Shown here: one piece after another, positions 17,629 through 27,457 of the stretch | Layout: each line of letters opens with the position of its first letter | Position numbering within the stretch: position 1 is the stretch's first letter | Origin: Nocardia aurea | Lineage (GTDB): Bacteria > Actinomycetota > Actinomycetes > Mycobacteriales > Mycobacteriaceae | Reading direction: 5' to 3' | Assembly (NCBI RefSeq): GCF_003123685.1 | Contig: NZ_QCYJ01000005.1 | Span: 372,001-436,000 of the forward strand | DNA length: 64,000 nucleotides | Program-made: the position numbers and the translations under genes | The notes under the pieces: generated by a model | Seen by the model: the letters and a program-made list of their open reading frames with translations, nothing else | Told to the model about the DNA's origin: nothing | Database searches by the model: none

Positions 17629-18447
17629 TCAGCCGATATCGGTGATGTTCTTCACCTGGGGATCGCCGACGCCGCAGCCGGGACCGACGACGAGCGCGGT
17701 GATCTTCGGCGGATACGGGCCGCTGAGCAGGATCAGCACCGCCGCGCCGCCGCGATAGTTCATATCGGTCGAGCCGAGGATCGCGCGGTCGAGTCCGGCC
17801 GCACGCACGCAGTCCGCCAGGGCGCCGCGGCTGCCGAGCTGTCCGCTGACGTCGTTGCGGCCGAGGGCGGCGAGCGCGAGCGTGGACGTCAGCTCGCCGC
17901 CGGTGTCGGTGGTCGCAGGCCCCGCGGTGGGAGGGGATTCGTCGGCGCGCAGGAACTGGGTCGCCACGCCCGCACCCGCGATCACGGCGACGACGGCCGC
18001 CGCGGCGGCGAGCCAGCGCAGCGCGACGACGTGGCGGCGGCGCGGAGACAGCGGTGTCGCGAAGTGCGGCGGTGAATCCTCGGCGCCGGTCGGTATCGAG
18101 GAGGTTCTGGGTCCGTTCGGCAGCGGGCGCAGGGTCGCGACCCGCTCGGTGGGTTCCTCGATCGAATCGAGTTCCTCGAGGAATCGCTCCATCCTCGCCG
18201 CCACGTCGGGGGGCATGGGGTGCAGTATCCGGTCGTCGACGGCCAGGGCGCGGAGCCCGGCGTTGACGTCGTCGAGCGCCTTCAGATACGCGGCCGCATC
18301 CGAATCGTCGCGGGCGGCTGCCCATAGCTGTGCGCCGAGTTCGGGGTCGATATTCCCCGCGTGCAGATCTGCCAGCAACTCCGCGGAGAACGGAGGCTGC
18401 GGTACGGACCGGATCGCCATCGCACCTCCATCGCTCTGATCCGACAT
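17629..18447 (-). CDS. Putative SigM anti-sigma factor (Rv3912 type)
   Basis: The 272 residues have a cytoplasmic N-terminus (PFSAELLADLHAGNIDPELGAQLWAAARDD), one transmembrane helix at about 142-164 (RWLAAAAAVVAVIAGAGVAT) and an extracytoplasmic C-terminal domain (YRGGAAVLILLSGPYPPKI, VVGPGCGVGDP). The gene sits between sigM and trxB, where M. tuberculosis has Rv3912, the presumed SigM regulator. The architecture fits a membrane anti-sigma factor, but the zinc-binding HxxxCxxC motif is absent. The role rests on position and topology. Confidence 0.8.
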   Translation of the reverse strand: MSDQSDGGAMAIRSVPQPPFSAELLADLHAGNIDPELGAQLWAAARDDSDAAAYLKALDDVNAGLRALAVDDRILHPMPPDVAARMERFLEELDSIEEPTERVATLRPLPNGPRTSSIPTGAEDSPPHFATPLSPRRRHVVALRWLAAAAAVVAVIAGAGVATQFLRADESPPTAGPATTDTGGELTSTLALAALGRNDVSGQLGSRGALADCVRAAGLDRAILGSTDMNYRGGAAVLILLSGPYPPKITALVVGPGCGVGDPQVKNITDIG

Positions 18448-18584
18448 CGTTCTCTTCCGACATCACAACTGTTCGGGGCTGTCATCGATTCGCCCTCGAG
18501 GGCGACACCGCGCAGGCGCCGCATCGCTACGGGCACAGCATTGATATCGCTTCGTGGTTCGTCACTATTAATGACGCAGCGGGT

Positions 18585-19223
18585 CTACTTCCGGTTCCCC
18601 GGATCGCGCAGAAATTCCAAACGTTCTTTCAACCGTTGCCTGGCACGCGCGCACCGACTTTTGATCGTCCCCTCGGGTACCCCGAGCTTCGCGGCCGCAT
18701 CGGCCACGCTATACCCCGCCATTTCGATCGCGACGAGCGCGGTGCGTTGTTCCGGCGGGAGCGTGAACAGCGCGTGGCCGACGACGAGCGACATTTCCAA
18801 CTCGGCGAATTCGTCCCGCTCCTCGGCGGGTTCGGGCATGTTCTCCGGCGACAGCGACACCGCGCGTCTGGTCTTGTTGCGACGAATCCGATCCAGGCAG
18901 GCGTTGACGACGATCGCGTGCAGCCAACTGCGCACTTCGGCCTCCCCCCGGAAGGATCCGGCGGTGCGGTGGGCCGACAGCAGGGCGTCCTGTAGCGAAT
19001 CGGCGGCATCCTCGCGGTTGTAGGAGGTGCGCAACGCCGTCTGCCAGAGGTGATCGTTATGTCTGCGCAGGATTTCGGCGAAGGCGTGACGTTGTCCGGC
19101 GACGTGGGCGCGCAGCAACTCGACATCGCTCATGTCGTCGGGCACGAACGAGCGTGCACGGTACGTGACCGGCCGCGATTTCCCCCCACGGGAATCCTCG
19201 TTCAATTCGGACGACAAACCCAT
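18585..19223 (-). CDS. sigM: ECF sigma factor SigM
   Basis: About 212 residues. Region 2: ELLRAHVAGQRHAFAEILRRHNDHLWQTALR, EDAADSLQDALLSAHR and FRGEAEVRSWLHAIVVNACLDRIRR. Region 4: LFTLPPEQRTALVAIEMAGYSVADAAAKLGVPEGTIKSRCARARQRL. It is very close to mycobacterial SigM and lies upstream of its presumed anti-sigma gene and the trx genes. The start is uncertain: ATG 19223 (GAGGGG just upstream) gives a short polar leader like that of M. tuberculosis SigM, while ATG 19133 would begin at MSDVELL. The frame is open to 19535 but overlaps murJ there. Confidence 0.92.
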   Translation of the reverse strand: MGLSSELNEDSRGGKSRPVTYRARSFVPDDMSDVELLRAHVAGQRHAFAEILRRHNDHLWQTALRTSYNREDAADSLQDALLSAHRTAGSFRGEAEVRSWLHAIVVNACLDRIRRNKTRRAVSLSPENMPEPAEERDEFAELEMSLVVGHALFTLPPEQRTALVAIEMAGYSVADAAAKLGVPEGTIKSRCARARQRLKERLEFLRDPGNRK

Positions 19224-19446
19224 ACCCCTCGGACAGCGCTCACGTGGGCGACAGATCTGCCGATCGCCACCTATAAATTTCGCAGCATCCAGGATCGAGG
19301 CACCAGATCCCGGGAAGCTCCCCCTGCTGTGAGAGCGCGAAGGCATCATACCGGGCGGCATGAATCCGCAGCAACCGTGCGGAGGGCCACGGCACGGGAG
19401 ACGACACGTGCGGGCGGAAGAGAAGGAGGGGTGCGCTGCGCTCGTC

Positions 19447-22400
19447 TTACGGCGCGGCGTCGAAACGCAGATCCGAGATGGCCGACTGGAACTGGTTGCC
19501 GGAGTTACCGAGTCCGGTGATCCATACCAGGACATAGCGCGCGGAAGCGTCGGCGCGGACCGGGATCTCGGTCGCGCCGACGGAGAGTTTGGCCGAGCCG
19601 ATCAGTTGGGTCTGGTCGATCGTCGGAGTATCCGTCGGGGAGGTGCGGATCTCCACGGTGGTGCCAGCGCTCGGCGAGTTGATCGAGACATTCGTCAACT
19701 TCGCCGGGCTCGGCAGCGTGGCCAGCAGCCCGACCCCCTTCTTGAGGGCCGGGAACTGCTGGAAGTACTGATCGGTGCGCCACATGGTGCCCGGGTCCTG
19801 ATCGATCACCGCCCTGGCGTTGGACCCGTTGTCGGGAGTGCCTTCCGGGGAGAACACCGACACGGCGGTCACCGGGACCGGGACGCCACCCGGCGTCCCG
19901 TCGTTCGGTATCGCGCCGGGAGCGGGCGCGGCGGTGCTGTTGGTGGTGAGGCCGATATTGCGCTGTTCGTTGAGCGGGGCATCCGACGCGCCCGGCGCGA
20001 ACATGCTGACCATCCACCAGATGACGATGCCGACCACGAGCGCGGCCAAAATCCCGAGCCCGACCATGATCCACATCATCCGCTGGGAGCGTTCCCGTTC
20101 CGCGGCAAGCAGTTCGGGATCGGCCAGCGAGTCGTCGACGGCGTTGGCCTGCGCGGCCTGCCGCTGCCCCAGACGCAGCACCGGGATGAAATCGGTCTTC
20201 TGATCGACGACCGATGCCTGCTCGAGCACATGCTGCACGGTGGCGGCGGTGCGCACGCCCTTGTTCGACTCCAGCGAACGCACGGCCACGGCGGAGATCT
20301 CGAACGGGACCTCCGGGCGGATCTGGCGTGGCTCGATGGGGGTTCCGTCGGTGCCGAAATCGGCCAAGCGCAGCCCGCCGACCGTGGCCGCGGTTCCGGT
20401 GACCCCGCCTGAACGAATCGGCCAGCGCGCCGTGACCAGCGCGTACAGCATGGCGCCGAGTCCGCGGACATCGGACTGGGCATCCGAATCCGACAGCGTG
20501 CCGGGGAAGGCGAGGACCGCGTCGCCGGAAGCGCTGATCCTGATCCGGTCCGGATGGTCGATGGACAGCGAACCGCCACCGCGGTGGGCCAATTCGGCCG
20601 CGGACGCGAGCGCGCGGATGGCCCGAGCCGCGCCGATCGGCGACGGCACGGTGTCGGCCATCTCGCGCAAGGATCTACCCGGTGTCCACTCCGCGACGAC
20701 GATGCCGCCCGAACTGCCTCGGACCACGTCGAGGACGCGCGCCAAGCCCGGTGAGTTGATCCGGCCGAGCCGCAGCGTGCGCGACAGAATCGCCTGCGGT
20801 CCATCGTGACCGGAGTTCTCCCCGGACTTCTGGTCGGCGTCGACGAAGGTCAGCGCGACCTCGCGATCGAGTTTGATATCGAGCGCCTGCCAGAATTTGA
20901 GTCCCCGCGCGCCGCCGTGACCGGCCAGCAGCCGGTAACGCCCACCGGCCACCGACGCGCCCGGCATCAGCTTGGGACCGCGTGGCACGGCCCGGCGCGC
21001 CGCCGGATCCGCGGGGGGCGGGGCCAGTTGCGGAATCGGGATCATGCCGGTGTCGTACATCGGATCGCGCGGTGCGGGCCCCGAACTGTCCGGCCTGTCC
21101 CGCGCGTTCTGATCCGATCCCGTAGGTCCGGAGTTGCCCGCGGCACCTACGCCGTCCGGGTATCCCGGATTCGACGGGTGTCCTGCGGAGAGCGGAACAT
21201 CGGTCGAAAGGCCGCCTGCCGCGGCCGCAGAAGAATCGGCGGCTGGGACGCCGCCCACCGCCGCGTCGTCGCTCACCCTGGGTCCTCCTTCGCCCTGATA
21301 TGTCGAGGTTCCGGCGAATTCGCCACTTGTGCTTCTATGCCGAACAGGGTACGGGAACTCGCCCTTGCCGGTGCTGTCAACGGCGTCGGGTCTGATTACG
21401 GGCAACACCATGGTCTGCGTGTCCATATACGGGTCGAATGACGGATACCCATACAGGTCCGGCCTACGCAGCACCTGCGTGGCGTACACATCCTCGACCG
21501 GGCTGTCCAGATCGAGATCCGGTGCGGGCGGGGTGAACCCGAGACGGCGCGACACGGCCACCGTGATCGCGACGATTTCCGGGATCCCCGCCAGGCGCAT
21601 CAGGCCGAACGCGACCGAGAACATGACGATCGCCGAGATCACCACCCGGATCAGTGAGCCGAAGCCACCCGAGACCTGGTCGAGGCCCACGATCGCGTTG
21701 AGGATCAGCATGACGGCGCCGCCCGCGGCCGAGGCGAGCACGACGCGGGTCACGGTGCGTCCGACGTTGACCATGCGCAGATCGCCGAGACTGCGGTGCA
21801 GCAGGTAGCCGCCGATGACGGCGCCCGCGGTGAAACCGAGTCCCGTCGCGACACCGAGGATGATGACGACCTGGTCGCTGTTGTTCGCCAGCGCGGGGGC
21901 GAGCGCCGAGAGCAGTACCTTGATCGTGGTGATGCCGAGGATGATCCAGGTCGGGGTCCACGCCTGCTCCCTGGCGTAGAACACGCGCAGATGGATGAGC
22001 ACGAGGGAATAGGGAATCAACGCGAAGGCCGACCAGGCGACCGCGGTGCCGAGCCGTTCGGCGTCGCCGGCGAACCGCGCGTAACCGAACAGCGCCTGGC
22101 CGACCTGCGGACCGGCCAGGGTCAGGAAGGTGACGACGGGGACGAGCGCGATCATCGTCAATCGGGTGGCGACGGACAGATCGTCGACCACGGCGGGCGT
22201 ATCGTCGGCGGCGGCGTTGCGGCTGAGCCGGGGCATGATCGCCGTGAGCAGGGTGACCCCGAGAACGCCGTACGGCAATTGCAGCAGCAGCCAGGCGTTC
22301 TGGTAGATCGCCGGGCCGGCCTCGTCGGCGGTGGAGGAGATGTGGTTGGCGAAGATCGCGCCCATCTGGCTGATGAGCACGTACAGCATGATGGCCGCGC

Positions 22401-24018
22401 CCATCTTGCCGAACTGCCTGAGCCTGGCGTCGATTCCCCACAGCGGTCGCAGATCGATGCCGTAGCGGCGGATCGCGGGCAGCAGACTCATCGCTTGGGT
22501 GATGACGCCTGCGGTGATACCGCCGCCGAGCAGCAGCAGTTTCGGATCGCTCATCTTCACCGGATCGAGGGTGATCTCGCCGGGGGTGAACGCGTACAGC
22601 GCCAGCACGACCAGGACGACGACGTTGTTGAGCACCGGTGCCCACGCGCCGGGTTTGAACGCCTGTCTGGTGTTGAGAATCGCCGTCAGCAACGCGGACA
22701 TGCCGTAGAAGATGATCGCGGGCAACAGCAGATACGTCAGCGCTGTCGTCAGCGAGGTGTCGACCTTGCCGTCGGAGGAGACGAAGACATGCGTCGCGAG
22801 GATCGGCGCCGAGACCATGGCCAGCAGCGTCGACACGGCGAGGACGACGAATGCCGCGGTCACGAGTCTTCGGACGAAGGCCGCGCCGCCGTCGTCGTCC
22901 TCCTGTTCGGCGCGGACCAGGGTCGGCACCACGATCGCGGTCAGCACCGCGCCGAGGACGAGTTCGGCGATCATGTTCGGGATCAGGCTGGCCGAGGTGT
23001 AGGCACTGGCGATGGCAGGGCCGAGCGCGGTCAGCAGCAGCAGTTGCTTACCGAATCCGGTGATGCGGCTGATCAGCGTCGCGAACGCGATCGACCCCGA
23101 ATCCCGTAGCAGTCGCGCGTTGGAACTCTCGGCGGACTCGCGCTCCTTCGGCTCCGGCTCGGCTTTGGTGGCGACCGGCCAGTCGTGGGTACGCGGACGG
23201 CTCGCCGCCGACGCTTCGATCCGTTCGGCGGGCGCGGGCCGCCTGCGCTGCGGTGTCGGCGTCGGTTGCGGCTGCGGGTAGTTCGGTGGCGGCGCAAAAC
23301 GCTGCGCCGGATTCTGGTGCGCCGGATTCTGGTTGGCCGGATTCGGCGGCGCGGGACCGCGTCGCACGGGTTGCCCGCGATCGGGGTCGGCGGACTGGCC
23401 GGGTGGCGCCTGCTGCGGTCGGCCCTGTCCCGACGACGGAACGGCCGGATACTGCCGTTGCCCGGGATGTCCCGGTTGCTGTGGCGGTCCGGGTCTGCGC
23501 GGCGCGGCTCCTGGCTGCGCGGGCATGGGGCCCGACGGCGGTGCGGGCTGACGCGGCATCGCGCCCGATTGGCCCGGCATCGGTCCCTGCGGTCCGGGTC
23601 TGCGCGGCGCACCCGGCGGTGCGGGCGGCCTCGGCCCCGCTCCCGGCTGCCCGGGCTGATGCGGCGCCTTGCCCGGCTGCGCGGGCTGCTGGGGCGCCTT
23701 GCCCGGCTGCGCGGGCTGCTGGGGCGCCTTGCCCGGCTGCGCGGGCATCGGACCGGACGGTGGCGGTGGTGGCACCCGACGTCCGGGTGGCGGCATCTGA
23801 CGTCCGGGCGGAGGCGGAGGTACCGGCCTGCTGACACGGGGGACGCGCGGCGGTTGACCGCCGTACGGATCGCGGTGCGTCACGCCGGGATCCTCCCCGG
23901 CTTCGGCAGCGGGGACCGGACGTTCCCACGGCGCGGCGGGCGCCCGACGGGGCGGTGGCCCGTCGGGGCGTTCCTCGGGTCGGGACCGATGAGCGGACAA
24001 GTCATCGTCGCTCATCAT
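19447..24018 (-). CDS. MurJ-pseudokinase fusion protein (Rv3910/MviN type)
   Basis: 1523 residues; flips lipid II and integrates kinase signalling. Residues 1-300 are low-complexity Pro/Gly/Gln-rich cytoplasmic sequence with a near-perfect 10-residue repeat (KAPQQPAQPG, 30-bp DNA repeat around 23665-23745). The MurJ membrane domain begins at about 300 (LLRDSGSIAFATLISRITGFGKQ) and continues to about 830. A disordered Ser/Pro stretch with a RPDSSGPAPRDPMYDTGMIP segment follows. From about 1015 there is a kinase-like domain (AGGRYRLLAGHGGARGLKFWQALD) without the HRD/DFG catalytic motifs. One helix at about 1315 (MMWIMVGLGILAALVVGIVIWW) leads to an extracellular beta-rich C-terminus (about 1370-1523). 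In mycobacteria the pseudokinase, phosphorylated by PknB, recruits FhaA. The N-terminal extension is about 300 residues longer than in M. tuberculosis (1184 aa). Confidence 0.93.
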   Translation of the reverse strand: MMSDDDLSAHRSRPEERPDGPPPRRAPAAPWERPVPAAEAGEDPGVTHRDPYGGQPPRVPRVSRPVPPPPPGRQMPPPGRRVPPPPPSGPMPAQPGKAPQQPAQPGKAPQQPAQPGKAPHQPGQPGAGPRPPAPPGAPRRPGPQGPMPGQSGAMPRQPAPPSGPMPAQPGAAPRRPGPPQQPGHPGQRQYPAVPSSGQGRPQQAPPGQSADPDRGQPVRRGPAPPNPANQNPAHQNPAQRFAPPPNYPQPQPTPTPQRRRPAPAERIEASAASRPRTHDWPVATKAEPEPKERESAESSNARLLRDSGSIAFATLISRITGFGKQLLLLTALGPAIASAYTSASLIPNMIAELVLGAVLTAIVVPTLVRAEQEDDDGGAAFVRRLVTAAFVVLAVSTLLAMVSAPILATHVFVSSDGKVDTSLTTALTYLLLPAIIFYGMSALLTAILNTRQAFKPGAWAPVLNNVVVLVVLALYAFTPGEITLDPVKMSDPKLLLLGGGITAGVITQAMSLLPAIRRYGIDLRPLWGIDARLRQFGKMGAAIMLYVLISQMGAIFANHISSTADEAGPAIYQNAWLLLQLPYGVLGVTLLTAIMPRLSRNAAADDTPAVVDDLSVATRLTMIALVPVVTFLTLAGPQVGQALFGYARFAGDAERLGTAVAWSAFALIPYSLVLIHLRVFYAREQAWTPTWIILGITTIKVLLSALAPALANNSDQVVIILGVATGLGFTAGAVIGGYLLHRSLGDLRMVNVGRTVTRVVLASAAGGAVMLILNAIVGLDQVSGGFGSLIRVVISAIVMFSVAFGLMRLAGIPEIVAITVAVSRRLGFTPPAPDLDLDSPVEDVYATQVLRRPDLYGYPSFDPYMDTQTMVLPVIRPDAVDSTGKGEFPYPVRHRSTSGEFAGTSTYQGEGGPRVSDDAAVGGVPAADSSAAAAGGLSTDVPLSAGHPSNPGYPDGVGAAGNSGPTGSDQNARDRPDSSGPAPRDPMYDTGMIPIPQLAPPPADPAARRAVPRGPKLMPGASVAGGRYRLLAGHGGARGLKFWQALDIKLDREVALTFVDADQKSGENSGHDGPQAILSRTLRLGRINSPGLARVLDVVRGSSGGIVVAEWTPGRSLREMADTVPSPIGAARAIRALASAAELAHRGGGSLSIDHPDRIRISASGDAVLAFPGTLSDSDAQSDVRGLGAMLYALVTARWPIRSGGVTGTAATVGGLRLADFGTDGTPIEPRQIRPEVPFEISAVAVRSLESNKGVRTAATVQHVLEQASVVDQKTDFIPVLRLGQRQAAQANAVDDSLADPELLAAERERSQRMMWIMVGLGILAALVVGIVIWWMVSMFAPGASDAPLNEQRNIGLTTNSTAAPAPGAIPNDGTPGGVPVPVTAVSVFSPEGTPDNGSNARAVIDQDPGTMWRTDQYFQQFPALKKGVGLLATLPSPAKLTNVSINSPSAGTTVEIRTSPTDTPTIDQTQLIGSAKLSVGATEIPVRADASARYVLVWITGLGNSGNQFQSAISDLRFDAAP

Positions 24019-24190
24019 GCCTCCTGTACCGCGCAGGACCTCTGCTTCGGACTCGCTCGAGGTCCGGCGTTTCGCCTAGTTCCCACCCGTCGAGCTCCCC
24101 CCATTGTGATGCCATCGGGCCCGTGTGACACAAACACAGTTTCCGTACAACTGTCCCGAATCGTACCGATGTGCGGTTAGGGGTTCGAGT

Positions 24191-26764
24191 TCACTCATCG
24201 TCACGCTCCCGCATGACCTTCTTGCGTGCCCGCCGGTACCTACCGACCCGCCGTACCGTACCGGGATCGAAGCCTTCGTCGGCCGGGTCGGGCCTGCCTC
24301 GGAACCTGCGCCACAGCCTGCGTCCGGCGAGGAGGAACAGCAGGAGACCGGCACACGCGGTGATGATCGCGAGTGCCTGACCATAGGCGTTGGAACGTAC
24401 AGAGACCGAGGTGGCGTTGCCGAGGGGTATGCCTTCCGGGGTTGTCAGCGAGATCGGGATCACCAGGTTGCGGCTGTCGCTGACCTCGCTGGGGATCTGG
24501 AAGGACCGGGTGCCTTTCGGCGGCAGTTGCTGCTCGCCGATATCGGTGATGCGGGTCTGGGCGGGCGCTTCGATCCGGAAACGGACTCGGATGGCGACCG
24601 GCAGATCGTTGCGCGCGACGAGCAGCAGCGGACTCTGCTCGGAGGCGAGGGTGTACACGCCGCCGGGGGGAAGGACCGTCACCGCGCGATAGGACTCGTC
24701 GAGCGCCTTGGTGGTCTGATCGAGTCTGCGCTGGGCGAAGGTGTCGGGCGCGGCGCTGTTGCCGGTACGGCGATCCGAGAGCGAGAGCACCCGGATCAGA
24801 TCGTCGCCGAGTGGCGCGAGGTAGCCGCGCGGCGTCGGCTCCGATTCGGGGATCTCGACCAGCGCGTGCATCAATTCGGTGATCCTGGTCGCCTGTTCGC
24901 GGACCGGGAGCACGAAACGGCCGGGCACCGCGTCCTCGGCGGCCTGGGGCAGGTAGTCCAATTGGTACGGCTGCGCGTCGGGCGCTTCGGCGAGCAGCTC
25001 GGTGAAGGGACGCGCCGTGGCGAGGTTGGATTTCAACAGGAGTTCGACCTGTCGCAGCAGGGCGGCGGCCTCGTCCCGGTTGGCGCCCCACTGCTGCGGC
25101 GGCATCAGCAGTTGTGATCTCGGCCCGCCGTTCTGCGGATTGAGCGCCGTCCACGAGATCGCGCCGAGCGCGTCCTGCATACGCGCCGTGCGGGAGTCGT
25201 TGGTGACGTCGTAGCGCACCCGTTTCGGCGTGAACGACGGAGTCGGCGGATTCGAGCCGACCGCGGCGAGCGCGGTGGCCGACCAGATGTCGAAGGTGGC
25301 CGCCCGCAACGCCGGATCGGGCGCGACGGGTGATGTGGGCGCCGAGGGGGCCGCGCCGGATTCGGGCGCGGGTGAGGCGCCCGCCTGCGGCACCGTGATC
25401 TCGGGAACGCGGACGACGGCCGGGGCCGCGGGTTTCGAGTCCGTGCGAGCGCCGGTCGTCGGCATTCCGAGACTGCCCGACGTGGCCTCGGCCGGATCGT
25501 CGACGCGAGGTTCGCCGACCGGGTGGACGGCGGTGTCGGCGAGTACCGCGGTGGTGAATCCGTGGGTGCGCAAGAGCGTTCCGGCTCCGGCGTCGATACT
25601 GCCGGAATCGGGCAGCGCGACACCGCGCACCGATCGTGTCGCCAGGATCGCGTCGACGATATCGGCCGGAGCGTTCACGGCACGCGCCGACAGCGCCGGA
25701 TCGCTCACCGCCGCCAGCGCCGTGACATCGACCTGCGCGAAGGGAAGCGCCACCGTGCACACCGACCTCGCCGCGGCACGCAGGCGGTCCAGCCACGCCT
25801 GCGCCGCCTCCGCGCCCGATCCCTGTCTGGTCGCGCCGTCCGGGTCGGACGGACTGGCGAGCACGCGGTAGCCGTTGGTCATCGCGTCGACGGTGACCAG
25901 CAGATCCGGGTCGACCGCGACGCAGACCGCCGAGTCGAGATCGCGCTCCTTCGCCCCGCCGGTACCGAGCACGGCCTCGAGCGCGCCGAGCAACTGCTCG
26001 AGCCTGCCGCCCTTGCCGAGCGAGGCCGCGAGATCGTCGTCGGTGAGTTCGACCTTCCCGTTGACCGATCCCGGCACACCCGCCACCAGGCGGGGGCGAT
26101 CGGCCAGCGGCCAGATGAGCGTCGTCGCCACGGGCGCGTCACTCGGCGCGGGCGCGGGCGATCCGCCCTCGGTTCCCGCGGGCAGACCCAGAACGGGCAG
26201 CAGGAACCGCGCGTCGTCGAGTCTGGCCTGATCGCCGTAGGCGGGTTCGCCGTTCACATTGAGCAGCAGCGGGTACACCCCGGGCGCGGAGAGGTCGAGC
26301 GAGGGCCCGTCCCCGGTCGGGCGCAGCGCAATACTCAGCGTGAACTGTTTGCGCTGGCCGGGGGTGAGCCGTTCGGCGATGTCCTCGAACGACCCGGCGA
26401 CGTCGTAGGCGACCTGATCGAGGCGCAGCGCGGAGCGCAGATCGCTCGGCGTGGTGACCGCGGCGGCGCGCTGCACCCGCACGCTCACGTCGTCGACGAC
26501 CCGATCGCCGATATTGGTGACCGTCCCCGCGACGGTCAGCAGTGGGTCGCTGGTGGTGGTGACCGCCGACGGCGACACCGAATCCAGCGACAACTTGAGG
26601 AATTTCGGCGTCGCCGGGCTGCTCGATCCGTTCGGCTGGGCCCCGGCTGTGCCGCTGGAAAAGAAGCCGCCGGAGAAGACGCCATCGGACAACATGGGCA
26701 CAGACGTCACCGAACCGAGCAGGATCAGGACCGCCACGGTGATCCGGACCAGTCCACGCGTCAT
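24191..26764 (-). CDS. Secreted/membrane-anchored DUF6049 protein (Rv3909 type)
   Basis: 857 residues, function unknown. N-terminal signal peptide ([20 protein letters not shown]), large exported domain with beta-sandwich character ([63 protein letters not shown]). There is one C-terminal TM helix ([21 protein letters not shown]) and a basic cytoplasmic tail. A Gln/Pro/Ala-rich linker interrupts it near residues 420-480. Its ATG overlaps the Nudix gene stop by 4 nt and murJ follows after about 170 bp, so Nudix, this gene and murJ probably form one operon, as in mycobacteria. A cell-envelope role is inferred from that linkage. Confidence 0.88.
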   Translation of the reverse strand: MTRGLVRITVAVLILLGSVTSVPMLSDGVFSGGFFSSGTAGAQPNGSSSPATPKFLKLSLDSVSPSAVTTTSDPLLTVAGTVTNIGDRVVDDVSVRVQRAAAVTTPSDLRSALRLDQVAYDVAGSFEDIAERLTPGQRKQFTLSIALRPTGDGPSLDLSAPGVYPLLLNVNGEPAYGDQARLDDARFLLPVLGLPAGTEGGSPAPAPSDAPVATTLIWPLADRPRLVAGVPGSVNGKVELTDDDLAASLGKGGRLEQLLGALEAVLGTGGAKERDLDSAVCVAVDPDLLVTVDAMTNGYRVLASPSDPDGATRQGSGAEAAQAWLDRLRAAARSVCTVALPFAQVDVTALAAVSDPALSARAVNAPADIVDAILATRSVRGVALPDSGSIDAGAGTLLRTHGFTTAVLADTAVHPVGEPRVDDPAEATSGSLGMPTTGARTDSKPAAPAVVRVPEITVPQAGASPAPESGAAPSAPTSPVAPDPALRAATFDIWSATALAAVGSNPPTPSFTPKRVRYDVTNDSRTARMQDALGAISWTALNPQNGGPRSQLLMPPQQWGANRDEAAALLRQVELLLKSNLATARPFTELLAEAPDAQPYQLDYLPQAAEDAVPGRFVLPVREQATRITELMHALVEIPESEPTPRGYLAPLGDDLIRVLSLSDRRTGNSAAPDTFAQRRLDQTTKALDESYRAVTVLPPGGVYTLASEQSPLLLVARNDLPVAIRVRFRIEAPAQTRITDIGEQQLPPKGTRSFQIPSEVSDSRNLVIPISLTTPEGIPLGNATSVSVRSNAYGQALAIITACAGLLLFLLAGRRLWRRFRGRPDPADEGFDPGTVRRVGRYRRARKKVMRERDDE

Positions 26765-27297
26765 CGCTTGCCGGTCTCCATCCGGTCGATCAACCGATTC
26801 GCGACTTCGGCCAGGCGCCGTTCGTCGGCGTAGGCCAGCCGGGAATCGAGTTCGCTCAACGGAACCCAGGCGACCTGGGTGACCTCGACATCGGCGTCGG
26901 ACAACTCACCACCGACCGAACGCATGAGGTAATGATGCACGGTCTTGTGTACCCGACGGCCCTCGGTCACGAACCAGTAATCGATACTTCCCAATTCGGC
27001 GACGACGATCCCGTTGATACCCGTCTCTTCGGAGACTTCGCGAATCGCGGTCTGCTCGGGGGTCTCGCCCTCTTCGATATGCCCCTTGGGCAACGACCAC
27101 AGCAACCTGCCGCGCCGATCGGTCCTACCGATCAGGGCCGCACTGCGCTGTTCGCCCGGACCGTCGAGGCCGTCGACGACCAGACCGCCCGCCGAGGTTT
27201 CCCGGACCGTACGCATGCGAGGTTTCGCCGCGTTGGCCGCCGAACCGCGGCGCCGGGGCTGGCGGCGTCGATTGTTCGCTCGATCGGCCGGGGACAC
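26761..27297 (-). CDS. Nudix hydrolase (MutT4 type)
   Basis: 178 residues with an intact Nudix box [20 protein letters not shown] at about 72-94, followed by TGI. The N-terminus is basic ([18 protein letters not shown]). It is the counterpart of mycobacterial Rv3908/MutT4 by position, between pcnA and the DUF6049 gene. The substrate is probably a nucleoside diphosphate derivative, but sequence alone does not fix it. The stop overlaps the next gene's ATG (ATGA), indicating translational coupling. Confidence 0.92.
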   Translation of the reverse strand: MSPADRANNRRRQPRRRGSAANAAKPRMRTVRETSAGGLVVDGLDGPGEQRSAALIGRTDRRGRLLWSLPKGHIEEGETPEQTAIREVSEETGINGIVVAELGSIDYWFVTEGRRVHKTVHHYLMRSVGGELSDADVEVTQVAWVPLSELDSRLAYADERRLAEVANRLIDRMETGKR

Positions 27298-27457
27298 CTG
27301 GCAATCCTACTGTGCGTGATCGGCGCGCCAACGGCGCGGCGTGCTCGCGGGGCACTCATGTCGCGGCGACGGCCCGGCGTGTCGGTTCTCACCCGGGACC
27401 GGCCCCGGGAGGTCGCGGCGGCGGACCGGCCGAAGGCGCTGGGTAAGCTGCCTGTTC

